A stretch of DNA of 64,000 nucleotides, taken from NCBI RefSeq assembly GCF_018603885.1, contig NZ_JAHGAW010000012.1, forward strand, positions 62,001-126,000, given 5' to 3'. Below are positions 51,454 to 60,818 of the stretch, piece after piece. A program made the position numbers and the translations under genes. Position 1 is the first letter of the stretch; the number at the start of each line of letters is the position of its first letter. A model generated the notes under the pieces. It ran no database searches. It was not told the DNA's origin and saw only the letters and a program-made list of their open reading frames with translations. Source of the DNA: Sphingobium nicotianae. GTDB taxonomy: Bacteria > Pseudomonadota > Alphaproteobacteria > Sphingomonadales > Sphingomonadaceae.

Positions 51454-52155
51454 ATGGTCGGGATGGGGTCATTCTCCCTGCTGGGCAGGCTGGCGGCGCT
51501 TCTGGCGCTGGTGACGCTTGCGGCCTGCGCCGATCACAGCGTGGTCCATCGGGGCCGGGTCGCGCGCCCGGCGCTTATGGCGCCGCCCAAGCCGCGCGTG
51601 ATGCCGAGCAGCGAGAGTTTCAGGATGTGTGCGGCGCGCCTCGATGCGGCCCAGGTGCGCTACATGCCGCTGCCCAATGAGGACAAGGGCGGCGGCTGCC
51701 GGATCGTCGATGCGATCAAGCTCATGGATTTCGGCACGCCGACGGCCAATCTCGGCGCGATGACCTGTCCGCTCGCGGCGACCTTCGCAGCCTGGGCACG
51801 CAATGCCGTGGTTCCTGCGGCGCGGGTCTATCTCGGCACCGAAGTCGTGAGGATCGAGACGTTCGGCACCTATGCCTGTCGCGATGTGCGCGGGGCTGGG
51901 GGCACGATCGCCGGCAAGCTCAGCGAGCATGCCCATGCCAATGCGGTCGACGTCTCGGCCTTCGTGCTGGCCGATGGTCGGCGGGTAAGCGTACAGGGCG
52001 ACTGGCGCGTCGACGGGCCGACGTCCGAGTTTCTGCACCGCATTCACGACAGCGCCTGCAAGCGCTTTCCGACCGTCCTCAGCCCCGACTATAACGCGGC
52101 GCATCACGATCACTTCCACCTGGATATGGGCGGCAAGGGCGGATTCTGCCGATAG
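51454..52155 (+). CDS. extensin-like C-terminal domain lipoprotein
   Basis: 233 residues. The N-terminus MVGMGSFSLLGRLAALLALVTLAACAD is a lipoprotein signal. The domain carries the extensin-like_C pattern: CRIVDAIKL, MTCPLAATFAAWARNAV, GTYACRDVRG, the metal-binding SEHAHANAVDVSAF and HHDHFHLDMGG. The fold is that of a D-Ala-D-Ala metallopeptidase (M15-like), so a role in cell-wall maturation is likely. A CtrA-type box just upstream ties its expression to the cell cycle (inference). Confidence 0.88.
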   Translation: MVGMGSFSLLGRLAALLALVTLAACADHSVVHRGRVARPALMAPPKPRVMPSSESFRMCAARLDAAQVRYMPLPNEDKGGGCRIVDAIKLMDFGTPTANLGAMTCPLAATFAAWARNAVVPAARVYLGTEVVRIETFGTYACRDVRGAGGTIAGKLSEHAHANAVDVSAFVLADGRRVSVQGDWRVDGPTSEFLHRIHDSACKRFPTVLSPDYNAAHHDHFHLDMGGKGGFCR

Positions 52156-52223
52156 ATGGCGGCGACATGAGGTAGATATGGTCGCGGTTTCCTTCCGCCG
52201 CGAAATGGGCTAGCGGCGCGGAG

Positions 52224-53102
52224 ATGGCAGACACACCTTCCGTCAGCGAGAGCAAGTTCCGTCCGGCGCGCGTCGAGGCGCGCGATGCGGAGCGGACCGT
52301 CCCTTCGCCCCAGACCCAGAGCAAGTCCTACAAGCTCGCCTTTCAGGACAATGAATTCCTGCTGCGGGACGATTTGCGCCCCGTTCGCTTCCAGCTCGAG
52401 TTGATGAAGCCCGAGCTGATGCTGGACGAGGCGAAAATCTCCTCGACCTTCGTCTTCTACGGCTCGGCGCGCATTCCCGAACCCGACGCGGCGCAGGCGC
52501 GGATCGATGCCGCACGCACCGATTATGAGCGCAAGGTCGCGGAGCGACTCCAGGTCAGCTCGAAATATTATGAGGAGGCGCGCCGCCTCGCGCGGATTTC
52601 CGCCCAGTTCCCCGTCAATGAGGAGGGATGCCGGAATTTCGTGGTCTGCTCGGGCGGAGGCCCGTCGATCATGGAGGCGGCCAATCGCGGCGCGGCGGAT
52701 GTCGGCGCGACGACGATCGGCCTCAACATCGTGCTGCCGCATGAGCAGGCGCCCAATGCCTATGTGACGCCGGAGCTCTCCTTCCAGTTCCACTATTTCG
52801 CGCTACGCAAGATGCACTTCACGTTGCGGGCGCGCGCGCTCGCCGTGTTCCCAGGCGGCTTCGGCACGTTCGACGAGTTTTTCGAGCTGCTGACGTTGGT
52901 GCAGACCGGCAAGATGAAGCCGATCCCGATCCTCGTCTTCGGCAAGGATTTCTGGGCGCGCGTCATCAATTTCGAGGCGCTGGCCGAGGAAGGGGTGATC
53001 AGCCCACGCGATCTCGATCTGATCAGCTGGGTCGAGACGGCGGAAGAGGCCTGGGCCGTGGTCGAGGCCTTCTACGCGGACACCGACGCACCGGGCTGCT
53101 GA
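52224..53102 (+). CDS. LOG/TIGR00730-family lysine-decarboxylase-like protein
   Basis: 292 residues. STFVFYGSARIPEPD, the phosphate-loop FVVCSGGGPSIMEAANRGA and the catalytic motif PGGFGTFDEFFELLT are those of the LOG family (cytokinin-activating or AMP-nucleosidase-like phosphoribohydrolases). The long N-terminal extension (about 45 residues) is typical of the longer bacterial group. It is followed by a terminator shared with the convergent cytochrome gene. Confidence 0.92.
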   Translation: MADTPSVSESKFRPARVEARDAERTVPSPQTQSKSYKLAFQDNEFLLRDDLRPVRFQLELMKPELMLDEAKISSTFVFYGSARIPEPDAAQARIDAARTDYERKVAERLQVSSKYYEEARRLARISAQFPVNEEGCRNFVVCSGGGPSIMEAANRGAADVGATTIGLNIVLPHEQAPNAYVTPELSFQFHYFALRKMHFTLRARALAVFPGGFGTFDEFFELLTLVQTGKMKPIPILVFGKDFWARVINFEALAEEGVISPRDLDLISWVETAEEAWAVVEAFYADTDAPGC

Positions 53103-53110
53103 GCGCAACG

Positions 53111-53140
53111 AAAAAGGCGGGCCTTCGCGCCCGCCTTCTC
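53111..53140. terminator. bidirectional intrinsic terminator
   Basis: AAGGCGGGC (53114-53122) pairs with GCCCGCCTT (53129-53137) around a CTTCGC loop; AAAAA on the left side gives the U-tract for the minus-strand cytochrome gene, and TTCTC follows on the right. Confidence 0.88.
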
Positions 53141-53174
53141 GATCTCTTTGCCTGCCCCGGTAGAGTCGGCGTTT

Positions 53175-53807
53175 TCAGGGGTTGGCTGTCGCCGCCTGAT
53201 TCGTCGGTGCCGCTGCCGCAGCATTGCCGCCCTCCGCCGGTGCAGCGGCATTGGCCGCGCCCTCGGGTGCCGGTGCCGCGTCGGCGGCGGGCAGCGGCAG
53301 GTTCGAGCCCTGCTTGTTCAGATAGGCGATGACGTTGGCACGATCCTCGGGCTTGCTGAGACCGGCGAAGCTCATCTTGGTGCCGTTTGCGAATTCACGC
53401 GGGCTGGTCAGCCAATGGTCGAGATTCTCGAAGGTCCAGGTGCCGCCCTTGCTCTTGAGCGCGTCGGAGAAGGCGAAGCCGGCCTTGCCGGTAGCGATCG
53501 CCTCGCCCACGGTCGCATAAAGATTGGGGCCGATGCCGTTGGCTCCGCCCTGATTGATCGTGTGGCAGGCCATGCACTTGGCGAAGACCTTCTCGCCGGC
53601 CGCGATATCCGCCTTGGCGAGCAGGGTATTGAGCCCCGGCCCAGCCGCCGCGCCGCCTTCACCCTCTTCCACCACGCCGGCAATGGCATAGCCCATCGGC
53701 TCGGGACGCTCGCTGTGGAACAGCTTGCTCGCGACAATGCCGCCGCCCAGCGCGATGATGCCGGCGAACAGGCTCCAGCCCGCAATGGTGTTGAAACGAT
53801 CGCTCAT
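53175..53807 (-). CDS. membrane-anchored c-type cytochrome
   Basis: 210 residues. An uncleaved N-terminal helix (WSLFAGIIALGGGIVASKLF) anchors a class I cytochrome c with C78-M-A-C-H82 and the axial Met in NGTKMSFAGL (M145). The C-terminus is an alanine-rich disordered tail. This is the CycM/cytochrome c552 type, which passes electrons from the bc1 complex to aa3-type oxidase; ctaA elsewhere in the window fits with such an oxidase. Confidence 0.93.
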   Translation of the reverse strand: MSDRFNTIAGWSLFAGIIALGGGIVASKLFHSERPEPMGYAIAGVVEEGEGGAAAGPGLNTLLAKADIAAGEKVFAKCMACHTINQGGANGIGPNLYATVGEAIATGKAGFAFSDALKSKGGTWTFENLDHWLTSPREFANGTKMSFAGLSKPEDRANVIAYLNKQGSNLPLPAADAAPAPEGAANAAAPAEGGNAAAAAPTNQAATANP

Positions 53808-53991
53808 TCGCCTCTTGTCTCCAGACTTGCCCGGGGCGCGACAGACTGCGTCGCGAGAGCCACCGGTGCCCCTTGTGGCGCTCCCTTAATGACTGCGCCG
53901 GGCGGGTGCAAGCCTGTGCGCGAGCGGGACGGCGAGGCGGGCGCGCGAGCCTTGCGGTATCGCGGTTCACGCCCTAAGCGCTGCGGCCACG

Positions 53992-54885
53992 ATGGACAAT
54001 TATCCGCTCCCAGCCCGGCGCCTCGTCGCCGAGATGACGGACGCCGCGGCTGGCGCTCCCGATCGCGCGATCGCTTTCCAGGGGGCCCCAGGCGCCAATT
54101 CCCATATCGCCTGCGTCGATTATGCGCCGGACGGCCTGCCGCTGCCCTGCTTCAGCTTCGAGGATGCGCTGGACGCGGTGAACGAGGGGCGCGCCGACCG
54201 GGCGATGATCCCGATCGAGAACAGCCTGCACGGCCGTGTCGCCGACATGCATTTCCTGCTTCCCGAATCCGGCCTGCACATCATCGACGAATATTTCCTG
54301 CCGATCCGCTATGCGCTGATGAGCGTGGACGACGCGCCCGTGGTAAGCGCGCTCAGCCATCCGCAGGCGCTCGGCCAGTGTCGCAAATATCTGCGCGCGA
54401 AGGGCATCCGCCCGATCGTCTATGCCGATACCGCGGGCGCGGCCGCCTTGGTCGCCGAAGTGCGCGAAAGCGGCGCGGCGGCGATCGCCCCGGCGCTGGC
54501 GGCGCAGCTCTACGGTCTCAAGATCCACGATAGTCATATCGAGGATAGCGAGGATAATATGACGCGCTTCGTCGTCCTTGCGCGCGAGCCGCGGCTGCCC
54601 GAGCCGGGGAGCGGGCCGGTCATGACGACTTTCCTGTTCGAGGTGAAGAACGTGCCCGCCGCGCTCTATAAGGCGATGGGCGGCTTCGCGACCAACGGCG
54701 TCAACATGACCAAGCTGGAGAGCTATCAGCGCGGCGCCAGCTTCTCCGCGACGGAATTCTATGCCGACATCGAGGGCATGCCCGGCGATCCGGCGGTCGA
54801 CCGTGCGCTGGACGAGCTGGCCTTCCATACCAAGTGGGTGCGGCTCCTCGGCAGCTACCGGCAGGCCCGGCCCCGCTCGGTCTGA
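53992..54885 (+). CDS. pheA: prephenate dehydratase
   Basis: 297 residues, stand-alone PDT plus ACT (no chorismate mutase). IAFQGAPGANSHIACVDY and FEDALDAVNEGRADRAMIPIENSLHGRV begin the catalytic domain; the essential TRF motif is in DNMTRFVVLA. The ACT domain (about 205-285) has TFLFEVKNVPAALYKAMGGFATNGVNMTKLESY (the phenylalanine-binding ESRP region is ESYQ here). It converts prephenate to phenylpyruvate in phenylalanine synthesis. Confidence 0.95.
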   Translation: MDNYPLPARRLVAEMTDAAAGAPDRAIAFQGAPGANSHIACVDYAPDGLPLPCFSFEDALDAVNEGRADRAMIPIENSLHGRVADMHFLLPESGLHIIDEYFLPIRYALMSVDDAPVVSALSHPQALGQCRKYLRAKGIRPIVYADTAGAAALVAEVRESGAAAIAPALAAQLYGLKIHDSHIEDSEDNMTRFVVLAREPRLPEPGSGPVMTTFLFEVKNVPAALYKAMGGFATNGVNMTKLESYQRGASFSATEFYADIEGMPGDPAVDRALDELAFHTKWVRLLGSYRQARPRSV

Positions 54886-54981
54886 GGAGTCGGGCACGGT
54901 CATCACAATCATTTCCAAAAGCCTGAATCATTCCATTGATTTGACTCGGGCTGCCTAAAAAACGGGCAACCCTGCCGCTCT

Positions 54982-54996
54982 GCACAAAATTTGTGC
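54982..54996. promoter_or_regulatory. NtrC-type upstream activator site of glnK
   Basis: GCACAAA-A-TTTGTGC, a perfect 7-bp palindrome of the pattern GCAC-N7-GTGC that NtrC recognises. Its centre is about 63 bp upstream of the -24 element, a usual distance for sigma-54 activation. Confidence 0.7.
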
Positions 54997-55030
54997 GGCG
55001 CAGCGATGTGACAAGCATGTGTCACGCGCT

Positions 55031-55045
55031 TTAACGCGTCGTTAA
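55031..55045. promoter_or_regulatory. CtrA-type box next to the glnK promoter
   Basis: TTAA-CGCGTCG-TTAA, also a perfect inverted repeat TTAACG-CGT-CGTTAA. It ends 5 bp upstream of the sigma-54 -24 element. It fits the CtrA consensus TTAA-N7-TTAA, and a bound protein would be close enough to hinder RNA polymerase. Confidence 0.55.
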
Positions 55046-55438
<393 letters not shown>

Positions 55439-55455
55439 GAAAGGGGCAGACTCTC

Positions 55456-56877
55456 ATGAGCTTCGCAAAGAAATTATGCGGTGCTGCGTTGGCCGGTGGC
55501 CTGTCGCTGCTGGCCGCGCATCCGGCCTTCGCGGCCGATCTTATCAAGGCACCCGATGCCGCTGCAATGGCCGGCATGGTCAATAAAGGCGACGTCGCCT
55601 GGATGCTCGTCAGCGCCGCTTTGGTGCTGATGATGTCCATTCCCGGCCTTGCGCTGTTCTACGGCGGCCTCGTCCGCAGCAAGAACATGCTCTCGGTCCT
55701 CATGCAGGTGTTCATGATCGTCTCGGTCACCGGGTTGATCTGGTGCTGCTGGGGTTATTCGATCGCCTTCACCTCGGGTGGCGACAACCACTTCTTCGGT
55801 GGACTTTCCAAGGCCTTCCTGAGGGGGGTGGACGGCACGACCTTCGGCGCGACGTTCAGCAACAACGTCTATCTGCCCGAGCTCGTGTTCGTCGTCTTCC
55901 AGATGACCTTCGCCATGATCACGCCGGCCCTCATCGTCGGCGCCTTCGCCGAGCGCGTGAAGTTCTCGGCGCTGATCGTGTTCGTCGTCCTCTGGTCGAC
56001 CATCGTCTATTACCCGATCGCACACATGGTCTGGTACTGGGCCGGCCCCGACTTCCTGGCTGACACGCCGACCGACTATGGCATGCTCTGGGGCTGGGGC
56101 GCGCTCGACTTCGCGGGCGGCACCGTTGTCCACATCAACGCCGGTATCGCGGGTCTCGTGGGCTGCCTCATGATCGGCAAGCGCATGGGCTATCCCAAGG
56201 AGCCGATGGCGCCGCACTCGCTGGTCATGACCATGATCGGCGCCTCCCTGCTGTGGGTCGGCTGGTTCGGCTTCAATGCCGGTTCCAACCTCGAAGCCAA
56301 TGGCGTCACCGCCGTCGCCTTCGTCAACACGATGGTCGCGACTTGCGCGGCTGCCGTGAGCTGGGCGCTGATCGAGCAGTTCCATCACAAGAAGGCCTCG
56401 CTGCTGGGTGCCGTCACGGGTGCCGTTGCCGGCCTCGTCGCGATCACCCCGGCTTCGGGTTATGCGGCGCCGATGACGGCCATCGTCCTCGGCTTCGTGG
56501 TCAGCCCGATCTGCTACATCTTCGTGGCCTTCGTGAAGGGCAAGCTCGGCTATGACGACAGCCTCGACGTGTTCGGCGTCCACTGCGTCGGCGGAATCGT
56601 CGGCGCGATCGGCACCGCCATCGTCGCCGATCCCGCTCTTGGCGGTCAGGGCTTCTTCGACTACACCGTCTTCCCGGCGGTCGTCGGCAAGTATGACATG
56701 GGCGCCCAGCTGATCACGCAGATCAAGGCCGTGGTGGTTACCCTGCTCTGGTCGGGTATCGGCAGCGCGGTCCTCTACTTCGTCATCGACAAGACCATCG
56801 GTCTGCGTCCGAGCCCGGAAGCCGAGCAGGAAGGTCTCGACCTCTCCAGCCACGGCGAGCGCGCCTACAACAGCTGA
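55456..56877 (+). CDS. amtB: ammonium transporter
   Basis: 473 residues: a cleavable signal (MSFAKKLCGAALAGGLSLLAAHPAFAA) and eleven membrane helices. The conduction twin-histidine residues are in GGTVVHINAGIAG and DVFGVHCVGGIVG; the signature DFAGGTVVHINAG is intact. It follows glnK by 17 bp, forming the standard glnK-amtB operon for ammonium uptake. The C-terminus (GLDLSSHGERAYNS) is the GlnK-contacting tail. Confidence 0.97.
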   Translation: MSFAKKLCGAALAGGLSLLAAHPAFAADLIKAPDAAAMAGMVNKGDVAWMLVSAALVLMMSIPGLALFYGGLVRSKNMLSVLMQVFMIVSVTGLIWCCWGYSIAFTSGGDNHFFGGLSKAFLRGVDGTTFGATFSNNVYLPELVFVVFQMTFAMITPALIVGAFAERVKFSALIVFVVLWSTIVYYPIAHMVWYWAGPDFLADTPTDYGMLWGWGALDFAGGTVVHINAGIAGLVGCLMIGKRMGYPKEPMAPHSLVMTMIGASLLWVGWFGFNAGSNLEANGVTAVAFVNTMVATCAAAVSWALIEQFHHKKASLLGAVTGAVAGLVAITPASGYAAPMTAIVLGFVVSPICYIFVAFVKGKLGYDDSLDVFGVHCVGGIVGAIGTAIVADPALGGQGFFDYTVFPAVVGKYDMGAQLITQIKAVVVTLLWSGIGSAVLYFVIDKTIGLRPSPEAEQEGLDLSSHGERAYNS

Positions 56878-56943
56878 TCAAATTCGGACGGGGCGGTCCA
56901 CTGGATCGCCCCGCCACACGATGTTCCTCCTGCGAACACGCCT

Positions 56944-56976
56944 GGGGCCGGTGCCAAGCGCATCGGCCCCTCTTTT
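56944..56976 (+). terminator. intrinsic terminator of glnK-amtB
   Basis: GGGGCCGGTGC-CAAG-CGCATCGGCCCC, an 11-12 bp stem with one mismatch, followed by TCTTTTC. A weaker hairpin (GGGGCGGTCC..GGATCGCCCC, about 56889-56911) precedes it. Confidence 0.88.
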
Positions 56977-57038
56977 CATTTGGTGCGGGCGGAGGCGGGG
57001 GGCATAGTCGGGCGCTCGACAACAGGGGGCGCGTGATC

Positions 57039-57443
57039 ATGCCGATCGAACTCAAGATTCTCGCCTGGGGCTGCGTGCTCGCCCTGGTCCATATCTTTGC
57101 AGCGGTCCGCGTGAAGACGCAGCAATATGGCACCAAGTGGAACATGGGCGCGCGCGATGAGGACCTGCCGCCGCTGAATCCGCTCGCCGGCCGGCTGGCC
57201 CGGGCGCAGGCCAATTATTTCGAGACCTTTCCGATCGTGATCGCGGCGGTGCTGATCGATCAGGCGGCCGGCTTGCTCGGTCCGTCGACGGCGATCGGCG
57301 CGCTGCTCTGGCTGGGTGCGCGGATCGTGTATCTGCCGCTCTACGCCATGGGTGTCCCGGTGGTGCGGACACTTGCGTTCCTGGTGAGCTGCATCGGGAT
57401 CGTAATGCTGCTCTGGCCGGCATTGATGACGGCCTTTCACTGA
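57039..57443 (+). CDS. MAPEG-family membrane protein
   Basis: 134 residues and four membrane helices. MPIELKILAWGCVLALVHIFAAVRVKTQQYGTKWNMGARDEDLPPLNPLAGRLARAQANYFETFPIVIAA matches the bacterial MAPEG group, which relates to microsomal glutathione transferases and prostaglandin synthases; the PL-x-GRL-R-x-N-x-E/Y-F-E motif is intact. Its substrate is unknown. Start at 57039 with AGGGGG upstream. Confidence 0.9.
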   Translation: MPIELKILAWGCVLALVHIFAAVRVKTQQYGTKWNMGARDEDLPPLNPLAGRLARAQANYFETFPIVIAAVLIDQAAGLLGPSTAIGALLWLGARIVYLPLYAMGVPVVRTLAFLVSCIGIVMLLWPALMTAFH

Positions 57444-57453
57444 CCGATAGGGG

Positions 57454-57888
57454 TCAGCTCTTTGCCGCGCCCGCCAGCGCGTGCATCATCTCGCGGATTG
57501 GCGTGACGTCATAGCCGGCGAGCGCAGCCGTTTCGGCAATCTCGTCCGGCGAGTCGCCGGCGCGGGCGCGGGTGAGCGACCAGAGCAGGGTGCTGCGCGT
57601 GCCGGAGCGGCAATAGCAGAGCGTGTTGCCCTCATTGTCCGCCAGCGCCTTATCCAGCGCATCGAGCTGCCAGGGCGCAAAGCCGCCGGGCGACACCGGG
57701 ATGGCGATATAGGCGATGCCTGCCGCGCGCGCAGCCGCCGCGATCGCCCCGCCCGGGGTCTGGTCGGGCGATTCGTCTTCCGGACGGTTGTTGACGATCA
57801 GGGTCACGCCCAGCGCCTTGGCTTCCTCAACCGTCTCAATGCCGATCTGCGGCGCGACGAGGATCGATGACGTCAGTTGCTTGAGCAT
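57454..57888 (-). CDS. TIGR01244-type phosphatase/sulfurtransferase-like protein (DUF442)
   Basis: 144 residues. The protein-tyrosine-phosphatase-like loop is CYCRSGTRST (Cys-x5-Arg), with LIVNNRPEDESPDQ near the start and the typical AGIAYIAIPVSPGGF. This is the Blh N-terminal type, otherwise fused to a persulfide dioxygenase; here it is alone. A role in sulfide or persulfide metabolism is possible. Confidence 0.9.
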   Translation of the reverse strand: MLKQLTSSILVAPQIGIETVEEAKALGVTLIVNNRPEDESPDQTPGGAIAAAARAAGIAYIAIPVSPGGFAPWQLDALDKALADNEGNTLCYCRSGTRSTLLWSLTRARAGDSPDEIAETAALAGYDVTPIREMMHALAGAAKS

Positions 57889-57955
57889 GCGTGCGTCTCC
57901 GCGGGGGTCGGTTGAGACCGAGTCCCTACGCCCTCAACGCGTTGCAGCGCAAGGC

Positions 57956-60343
57956 TCAGGCGGCGGCGCGCGCCTCGGCCTCGGCCGTCCGCTTGAGCAC
58001 CACCGGGCGGAATACGACACTGAGCAGCAGCGGTTCGCCGGCCGGTGTGCCCGACGGTGGCGGCACCAGCAGGAACGCCGCGTCGCCGCCGGTGCAGTGC
58101 ATCAGGCCGTCGCCGACATCCTCGAGACCCTCGGATATGCTGGGTGCAGGCAGGCTGTCCTCGGTTTGCTTGGGGTCGAGAAACTCGTCGACCAGATGGA
58201 AACTGGTTTCCTCGATCTGGACCCAGTCGGCGATGCGGCCGAACTGGATGCCTGCAGTGAACTGAGCCGCGCCGATCGGGACGAGCGCCTGATAATAGCC
58301 CTCGATCGTCGGGACAGCATCGACATCCACAATGGCGTGACCGCCGCTCGCATTCATCAGCATGACCGGCAGCTTGATCGCGCCGACATCGAAATCGGGC
58401 TTGCGCAGATCGAGACCGAAGCGGCGCGAGGCGAAGATCGACAGGTTGATCGGCAGGCCGTGTTGGCGCAGCTCGCCGGGAAGATACATGCGCATCGCAT
58501 TCTTGATGTAGAACAGCCCGCGCCGACGCAGGCCCTGCGCGGCCGCCTCGACATCGACGAACTTGAAGGTGTCGTCGGTGCCCATGTTGACGTCGTGATT
58601 GAAATCGCCAAGCACCGCGACCTCGCTCTCGACCGGCAGGAACAGCAGGCGCGCGAGCGAGGCGGTCGCCATGCGGCGTCGCGCGTCGGGCGTGTCGCTG
58701 AGCGCCGGGCGGATCACGCCCTGGTCGGCGGCGCGGACGAAATCGAGGCAGGCGGCCTGGACGGCATTGCGCGCGACGCTCTGCGCGGCCTTCAGGCCGG
58801 CGTCCTCGCGGATCGGCGTGCCGTCCTTCTCATAGTCGATCGCCGATCCCTGCGGCAGGGTGCAGAGCTGCTCGAGGATGGCGATGGATTCCGAAAGGGC
58901 GTGGAGGATCTTGCGGTCGTGATGACCGGGGTCGATGAAGCCGGCCTTGTCCAGGCCCGGATCGAACGTCTCGCGCAGCAGCAGGTAGCGGCCGGTGACG
59001 GTGAGGTCCATGCGGTCGCGCAGCATCGGTTCGATCAGATTCTGCACCGAGCCGTTATAGCCCAGGTCCACCAGCATGACGCTGTCGCCTTCCGCCACGC
59101 CATGGCTGCGCAGATGTGCGATCAGCTTGTCGGCGGAGTGGCGTGACTTGGCCGCGATCTGCCGGACGACATCGGGCTTGACGATATGCCGTGCGAACTG
59201 GGCCTTGGGCAGAGCGGCAAGGCGCTTGGCTTCGGCGGGATCGAAATGCAGATGCCTGGCGAAGACCTCCGCCGAGCCGACCGGCAGTTCGGGCAGGATA
59301 TAGCTTTCGATCGCGGCGCGGTCGGTCATGCTGGCGCGCGCGGCGGTCAGGCGGCTGATTTCGACCATGGCGGCGGTCGCGGCGCCTTCGGGATAGCGCG
59401 CCAGATAGGCCTGCGCCGGCAGATAGCCGTCACGCAGCAGGAAGAGCAATTTGGTGGGCTTGCCGGTACGCGCTTCCTGCGCGACGGCTTCCGCATGGAG
59501 CCAGCCGGCGAAAGCGTGGAAGATCGGGCCGAGCACGTCATGGCCGAGCATGGTCGTCGGCGTGTCGTCGCGGCGCAGCGCGATGGCGGCGCGATGTGGC
59601 TGATAGGCCGGGACCGAGACCCGCGTTGCCGGATCGACAATGCTCGCGGCGCTCGCCTCGAGGCGCAGCCGCTGCTCGCTCTCGCCGTCGAACTGCTCGA
59701 GATGGCAGCAATGAATGCCGAGGCGGCTGGGCGCGGTGACGTCCGCGCCGAGATTGTCGCCGCAGTGGAGGATGGTTGCGGGCGACACGCCGAGCTTGGC
59801 GAGCACCGGCACGAACAGACCGGCGGCCTTGGGCCGGCCATATTCGCTGGAACAGAAGATCCGGTCGATCATCGCGACGACCTCCTCGCCGGCGGCCCGC
59901 GTGATGAGCGTACGCAGCTGCGGCTCGGAGAGATAGGTGTCCGAAACGATGATGATCTTGAGGCCACGCGCCTTCGCCGCCTTCATCAGCGCGACGGTCG
60001 GCTCGAAGGCATAGCAATGCCGTGCTTCGGCTTCGAGTTCAGCGTCGACGAACATCGCGCGCTGCGCTTCCGTGGCGGCGGGCAGGCCGTGCGCATAAAT
60101 CTCTTCGATGCTGACCTCGATGCGATCCTGCAGCAGCGGAATGGCGCGGCGCGCGCGCGTCTCGGCCCAGGCGCGCGCTTCCATGCCGGAACCGGGAAAA
60201 GGCAGGTCGGCAAAGACGTCGATGGGCAGATTGCAGTTGCGCCAGAGTAGGGTGTCGAAGCAGTCGAGCGACAGGATCTTGATGCCCTGCGGCGCGGAAT
60301 CGAGAATCTGCGCGAAATCATAGGCGCGAACGGCGAGAGTCAT
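57956..60343 (-). CDS. large HAD-superfamily protein (COG5610-like)
   Basis: 795 residues. The N-terminal HAD domain has LSLDCFDTLLWR (DxD variant: nucleophile Asp then a Phe-Asp), IIIVSDTYLS and HCGDNLGADVTAP, so it may have phosphatase activity. The middle carries FLLRDGYLPAQAYLARYP.. RLTAARASMTDR and LVDLGYNGSVQN, typical of COG5610 proteins found with capsule or glycan genes. The C-terminal 180 residues are beta-rich (GGHAIVDVDAVPTIEGYYQALVPIG) and may bind carbohydrate. No glycan genes are adjacent. A CtrA-like site lies upstream at 60398. Confidence 0.85.
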   Translation of the reverse strand: MTLAVRAYDFAQILDSAPQGIKILSLDCFDTLLWRNCNLPIDVFADLPFPGSGMEARAWAETRARRAIPLLQDRIEVSIEEIYAHGLPAATEAQRAMFVDAELEAEARHCYAFEPTVALMKAAKARGLKIIIVSDTYLSEPQLRTLITRAAGEEVVAMIDRIFCSSEYGRPKAAGLFVPVLAKLGVSPATILHCGDNLGADVTAPSRLGIHCCHLEQFDGESEQRLRLEASAASIVDPATRVSVPAYQPHRAAIALRRDDTPTTMLGHDVLGPIFHAFAGWLHAEAVAQEARTGKPTKLLFLLRDGYLPAQAYLARYPEGAATAAMVEISRLTAARASMTDRAAIESYILPELPVGSAEVFARHLHFDPAEAKRLAALPKAQFARHIVKPDVVRQIAAKSRHSADKLIAHLRSHGVAEGDSVMLVDLGYNGSVQNLIEPMLRDRMDLTVTGRYLLLRETFDPGLDKAGFIDPGHHDRKILHALSESIAILEQLCTLPQGSAIDYEKDGTPIREDAGLKAAQSVARNAVQAACLDFVRAADQGVIRPALSDTPDARRRMATASLARLLFLPVESEVAVLGDFNHDVNMGTDDTFKFVDVEAAAQGLRRRGLFYIKNAMRMYLPGELRQHGLPINLSIFASRRFGLDLRKPDFDVGAIKLPVMLMNASGGHAIVDVDAVPTIEGYYQALVPIGAAQFTAGIQFGRIADWVQIEETSFHLVDEFLDPKQTEDSLPAPSISEGLEDVGDGLMHCTGGDAAFLLVPPPSGTPAGEPLLLSVVFRPVVLKRTAEAEARAAA

Positions 60344-60397
60344 GTGATGCGTCCCCTGCGGGCGGTCTGGTCCGCCTGCGTTTATTGACGATCAGGG

Positions 60398-60412
60398 TTA
60401 GCAAAGGATTAA
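60398..60412. promoter_or_regulatory. CtrA-like box upstream of the HAD gene
   Basis: TTAG-CAAAGGA-TTAA; on the minus strand TTAATCCTTTGCTAACC, which fits TTAA-N7-TTAAC with one mismatch. It is 55 bp upstream of the HAD start codon. The rest of the gap 60344-60606 shows no gene. Confidence 0.4.
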
Positions 60413-60606
60413 GTGGGGCGTGGGCGACGCTCCCATTCGTGGATGCAATTCACGCAATCGCCACGTCTATTTCAGCAATGGACTCCATTTACATAGGAAG
60501 CTAACCGTTTGTCCGGACACTCGGTTGTCCATTCACCCGGAGAGGATCGAACAAGATTCGCGAGCCACGCTTCATGCCGCGCTCGCCAACAGTCCGGAGG
60601 ATCATC

Positions 60607-60798
60607 ATGGATTTCCTGCGCTTCCCCAATTGGGGCATCGGCACGGGCACGGCCCTGGCCAATCGCATGGACATTGCACCGTCGAGCAGCGGCTACGAGG
60701 ATCTGGATACGGTCCTCCAGGACGCGCGTCTGCGCCGCGACATTGCGCGCCGGCCCGATCTGACGCCGTTCGTTCGCGATGAACCGAAAGCGGCCTGA
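60607..60798 (+). CDS. small protein, unknown function
   Basis: 63 residues starting at the ATG at 60607 with a strong CCGGAGG 6 bp upstream. MDFLRFPNWGIGTGTALANRM is aromatic and then comes YEDLDTVLQDARLRRDIARRPDLTPFVRDEP, a charged helix. No motif or homologue that I recognise. The strong ribosome site and the end just before the convergent gene suggest it is real. Confidence 0.6.
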   Translation: MDFLRFPNWGIGTGTALANRMDIAPSSSGYEDLDTVLQDARLRRDIARRPDLTPFVRDEPKAA

Positions 60799-60818
60799 GC
60801 GATCCGCCGGTGGGTCGC

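Noticed and set aside
55474-56853. 459-residue frame opposite amtB
   Set aside because: Antisense shadow of the ammonium transporter; histidine- and aspartate-rich with no fold signal.
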